A DNA stretch of 32,598 nt, taken from F23-B02 sp963627445. GTDB taxonomy: Bacteria > Bacillota > Clostridia > Oscillospirales > Oscillospiraceae. The stretch covers positions 1-32,598 of the forward strand of contig CAVGBM010000123.1 of NCBI GenBank assembly GCA_963627445.1, given 5' to 3'. Shown here one piece after another: positions 30,020 to 32,598 of this stretch. Within the stretch, counting starts at the first letter, position 1, and each line of letters starts with the position of its first letter. The notes beneath the pieces were generated by a model. It had not been told where the DNA came from. It made no database searches and saw nothing but the letters and a program-made list of their open reading frames with translations. Position numbers and translations under genes: made by a program.

Positions 30020-32598
30020 ATGAGTAAGAAGTTTGTTTACCAGTTTTCAGAGGGCAATGCAAAGATGCGTGAGCTACTCGGCGGCAAGGGCGCAAATTTG
30101 GCAGAAATGACAAACATCGGCCTTCCCGTACCTCAGGGCTTCACCATCACCACCGAGGCCTGCACCCAGTATTACGAGGACGGACGGCAGATAAACGACG
30201 ATATCATGGCCGAGATCATGGCCAATATCGAAAAGCTGGAGGAGATCACCGGCAAGAAGTTCGGCGACCTTGAAAACCCCCTGCTCGTATCCGTCCGCTC
30301 CGGCGCGCGTGCTTCGATGCCCGGCATGATGGACACTATCCTCAACCTCGGCCTCAATGAGGAGGTCGTAAATGTCATGGCTGCAAAGTCCAATAACCCC
30401 CGCTGGGCATGGGACTGCTACCGCCGCTTCATCCAGATGTACTCCGATGTCGTCATGGAGGTCGGCAAGAAGTATTTTGAGCAGCTTATCGACCGCATGA
30501 AGGAAGCCCGCGGCGTAACTCAGGATGTTGAGCTCACAGCCGACGACCTCAAGGAGCTGGCAGGTCAGTTCAAGGCAGAGTACAAGGAGAAGGTCGGCGA
30601 GGAGTTCCCTGTAGACCCCAAGCAGCAGCTCATCGGCGCTGTCAAGGCAGTTTTCAGAAGCTGGGATAACCCCCGTGCAAATGTTTACCGCCGCGATAAC
30701 GATATCCCCTACAGCTGGGGCACCGCTGTCAATGTCCAGATGATGGCCTTCGGCAACATGGGCGACGACTGCGGCACCGGCGTTGCCTTCACCCGTGACC
30801 CCGCCACCGGCGAGAAGAAGCTCATGGGCGAGTTCCTTACCAACGCACAGGGCGAGGACGTCGTTGCAGGCGTGCGCACCCCGATGCCCATCGCACAGAT
30901 GGCCGAGAAGTTCCCCGAGGCATTTGAGCAGTTCACCTCCGTCTGCAAGATCCTCGAAAATCATTACCGTGATATGCAGGACATGGAGTTCACCGTCGAA
31001 AACGGCAAGCTCTACATGCTCCAGACCCGCAACGGCAAGCGCACCGCTCAGGCAGCGCTCAAGATCGCATGCGACCTCGTCGACGAGGGCATGATCTCCG
31101 AGAGCGAAGCCGTTGCCATGATAGACCCCAGGAACCTCGACACCCTGCTCCACCCGCAGTTTGACGCTGCCGCACTTAAGGCGGCAACTCCCATGGGCAA
31201 GGGTCTCGGTGCATCCCCCGGCGCCGCCTGCGGCAAGGTAGTATTCACCGCCGAGGATGCAAAGGCTTGGAACGACAGAGGCGAGAAGGTCGTGCTCGTA
31301 AGACTTGAGACCTCCCCCGAGGACATCGAGGGCATGAAGGCCGCACAGGGCATCCTCACCGTCAGAGGCGGCATGACCAGTCATGCGGCAGTTGTCGCAA
31401 GAGGCATGGGCAAGTGCTGCGTCTCCGGCTGCGGTGATATCGTCATGGACGAGGTAAACAAGAAGTTCACTCTCGGCGGTAAGACCTACAATGAGGGCGA
31501 CTTTATCTCCCTCGACGGCTCTACCGGCAACATCTATGACGGCGTTATTGCCACCGTCGATGCATCCATCGCAGGCGAGTTCGGCCGCATCATGGCATGG
31601 GCTGATAAGTACCGCCGCCTGCAGGTGCGCACCAATGCCGACACTCCGCACGATGCCCGCAAGGCTCGTGAGCTCGGCGCACAGGGCATCGGCCTTACCC
31701 GTACCGAGCATATGTTCTTTGACTCGGATCGTATCGCGGCGTTCCGTGAGATGATCTGCGCCGATACGCTTGAGGAGCGTGTAGCCGCTCTTGCAAAGCT
31801 CCAGCCCATGCAGCAGGCTGACTTCGAGGGCATCTACGAGGCCATGGAGGGCAACCCTGTAACCATCCGCTTCCTCGATCCTCCTCTCCACGAGTTCGTG
31901 CCCACCGAGGAGGCCGATATCGAGGCTCTGGCAAAGGCACAGAACAAGTCCGTTGCACAGATCAAGGCGCTCATCGCATCCCTGCATGAGTTTAACCCCA
32001 TGATGGGTCACCGTGGCTGCCGCCTGGCCGTGACTTATCCCGAGATCGCCGCAATGCAGACCCGTGCGGTCATCAACGCGGCCATCAATGTACAGAAGAG
32101 ACACCCCGAGTGGACTATGGTTCCCGAGATCATGATCCCGCTGGTAGGCGAGGTCAAGGAGCTCAAGTATGTCAAGGATGTCGTTGTCAAGGAAGCAGAT
32201 GCACTCATCGCAGCATCCGGCATCAAGATGAAGTACCTTGTCGGCACCATGATCGAGATCCCCAGAGCGGCACTGACCGCCGACGAGATCGCCACCGAGG
32301 CAGAGTTCTTCTCCTTCGGCACGAACGACCTGACTCAGATGACCTTCGGCTTCAGCCGTGACGACGCCGGCAAGTTCCTCGGCGCGTACTACGACAAGAA
32401 GATCTATGAGAACGACCCGTTTGCAAGACTTGACCAGAAGGGCGTAGGCAAGCTCGTTAAGATGGCATGCCAGCTCGGCAGACAGACCCGTCCCGACCTG
32501 CATCTGGGCATCTGCGGCGAGCACGGCGGCGACCCCGGCTCTGTTGAGTTCTGCCACAAGGTCGGCCTCGACTATGTCTCCTGCAGCCCCTTCCGCGT
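30020..32598 (+). CDS. ppdK: Pyruvate, phosphate dikinase (3' end outside window)
   Basis: PPDK interconverts pyruvate, ATP and phosphate with PEP, AMP and pyrophosphate. The frame is open from ATG 30020 (AAAGGA site upstream) to the window edge for 859 codons, nearly the full length of the family (about 875-880). It begins MSKKFVYQFSEGNAKMRELL, followed by GGKGANLAEM. The phosphohistidine site is GGMTSHAAVVARGMGK with His at 455. The PEP-binding C-terminal domain includes FFSFGTNDLTQMTFGFSRDD and GICGEHGG with the catalytic cysteine near 832. It lies downstream of pckG with its own promoter region, so the pair forms a PEP node. Confidence 0.97.
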   Translation, partial: MSKKFVYQFSEGNAKMRELLGGKGANLAEMTNIGLPVPQGFTITTEACTQYYEDGRQINDDIMAEIMANIEKLEEITGKKFGDLENPLLVSVRSGARASMPGMMDTILNLGLNEEVVNVMAAKSNNPRWAWDCYRRFIQMYSDVVMEVGKKYFEQLIDRMKEARGVTQDVELTADDLKELAGQFKAEYKEKVGEEFPVDPKQQLIGAVKAVFRSWDNPRANVYRRDNDIPYSWGTAVNVQMMAFGNMGDDCGTGVAFTRDPATGEKKLMGEFLTNAQGEDVVAGVRTPMPIAQMAEKFPEAFEQFTSVCKILENHYRDMQDMEFTVENGKLYMLQTRNGKRTAQAALKIACDLVDEGMISESEAVAMIDPRNLDTLLHPQFDAAALKAATPMGKGLGASPGAACGKVVFTAEDAKAWNDRGEKVVLVRLETSPEDIEGMKAAQGILTVRGGMTSHAAVVARGMGKCCVSGCGDIVMDEVNKKFTLGGKTYNEGDFISLDGSTGNIYDGVIATVDASIAGEFGRIMAWADKYRRLQVRTNADTPHDARKARELGAQGIGLTRTEHMFFDSDRIAAFREMICADTLEERVAALAKLQPMQQADFEGIYEAMEGNPVTIRFLDPPLHEFVPTEEADIEALAKAQNKSVAQIKALIASLHEFNPMMGHRGCRLAVTYPEIAAMQTRAVINAAINVQKRHPEWTMVPEIMIPLVGEVKELKYVKDVVVKEADALIAASGIKMKYLVGTMIEIPRAALTADEIATEAEFFSFGTNDLTQMTFGFSRDDAGKFLGAYYDKKIYENDPFARLDQKGVGKLVKMACQLGRQTRPDLHLGICGEHGGDPGSVEFCHKVGLDYVSCSPFR

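Noticed and set aside
30074..32557. 827-codon open frame antisense to ppdK
   Set aside because: It mirrors the codon bias of ppdK on the other strand, has no ribosome binding site, and its translation shows no domain, while the plus strand encodes a clear PPDK.

Overview
The window looks like a chromosomal segment from a low-GC-lineage but moderately GC-rich (by eye about 55-58%) anaerobic Firmicute, most likely an Oscillospirales/Ruminococcaceae-type gut Clostridium. The reasons are the ylxM-ffh-rpsP-khpA-rimM-trmD gene order, strong AGGAGG ribosome binding sites, a YfmF/YfmH-lgt cluster, GTP-dependent PEP carboxykinase next to pyruvate phosphate dikinase, and an NADP-type glutamate dehydrogenase. 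No species can be named from the sequence alone.

Layout. 1-2648: right-hand end of a phage-tail-like (prophage or tailocin) operon on the plus strand: two unrecognised small proteins, a 52-residue overlapping ORF, a LysM tail protein, a hub protein and a small spike-like protein, closed by a strong terminator. 2654-4326: a convergent lipoprotein plus DUF3137-type membrane protein pair; the second gene carries an in-frame TAG near its start. 4347-4630: two near-identical terminators around a tandem array of long hairpins. 4648-6225: gdhA. 6275-9231: a small zinc-ribbon gene, then an NCS2 purine permease and a DUF1810 gene bracketed by two 275-bp directly repeated, heavily self-complementary elements, with a 25-bp-period hairpin array beside the second copy. 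9259-9528: a tRNA-Tyr/tRNA-Thr unit. 9580-11094: a small basic protein, a sigma-region-4-like regulator and a membrane-anchored GH25 muramidase. 11099-15495: a compact five-gene operon transcribed leftward (yfmF, yfmH, lgt, a coiled-coil protein, a nitroreductase). 15502-22722: one 2,406-residue membrane glycosyltransferase/phosphorylase of the cyclic beta-1,2-glucan synthase type. 22826-27874: the ylxM-ffh-rpsP-khpA-rimM-trmD-rsmA translation/secretion operon, in which trmD is fused to a GNAT acetyltransferase domain. 27879-32598: pckG and ppdK (truncated by the window edge), the PEP/oxaloacetate/pyruvate node.

How it fits together. The core genes serve protein targeting and lipoprotein maturation (ffh, lgt), ribosome and tRNA maturation (rpsP, rimM, trmD, rsmA, khpA), nitrogen assimilation (gdhA) and PEP metabolism (pckG, ppdK). 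The less ordinary material is non-coding: the paired 275-bp three-way-junction-like repeats, the hairpin arrays, and a 10-base word (TTATGTWAAC) that recurs seven times exactly plus once with one change inside 2.6 kb of the glucan synthase coding region, in more than one reading frame. These look like the best candidates for undescribed biology here.
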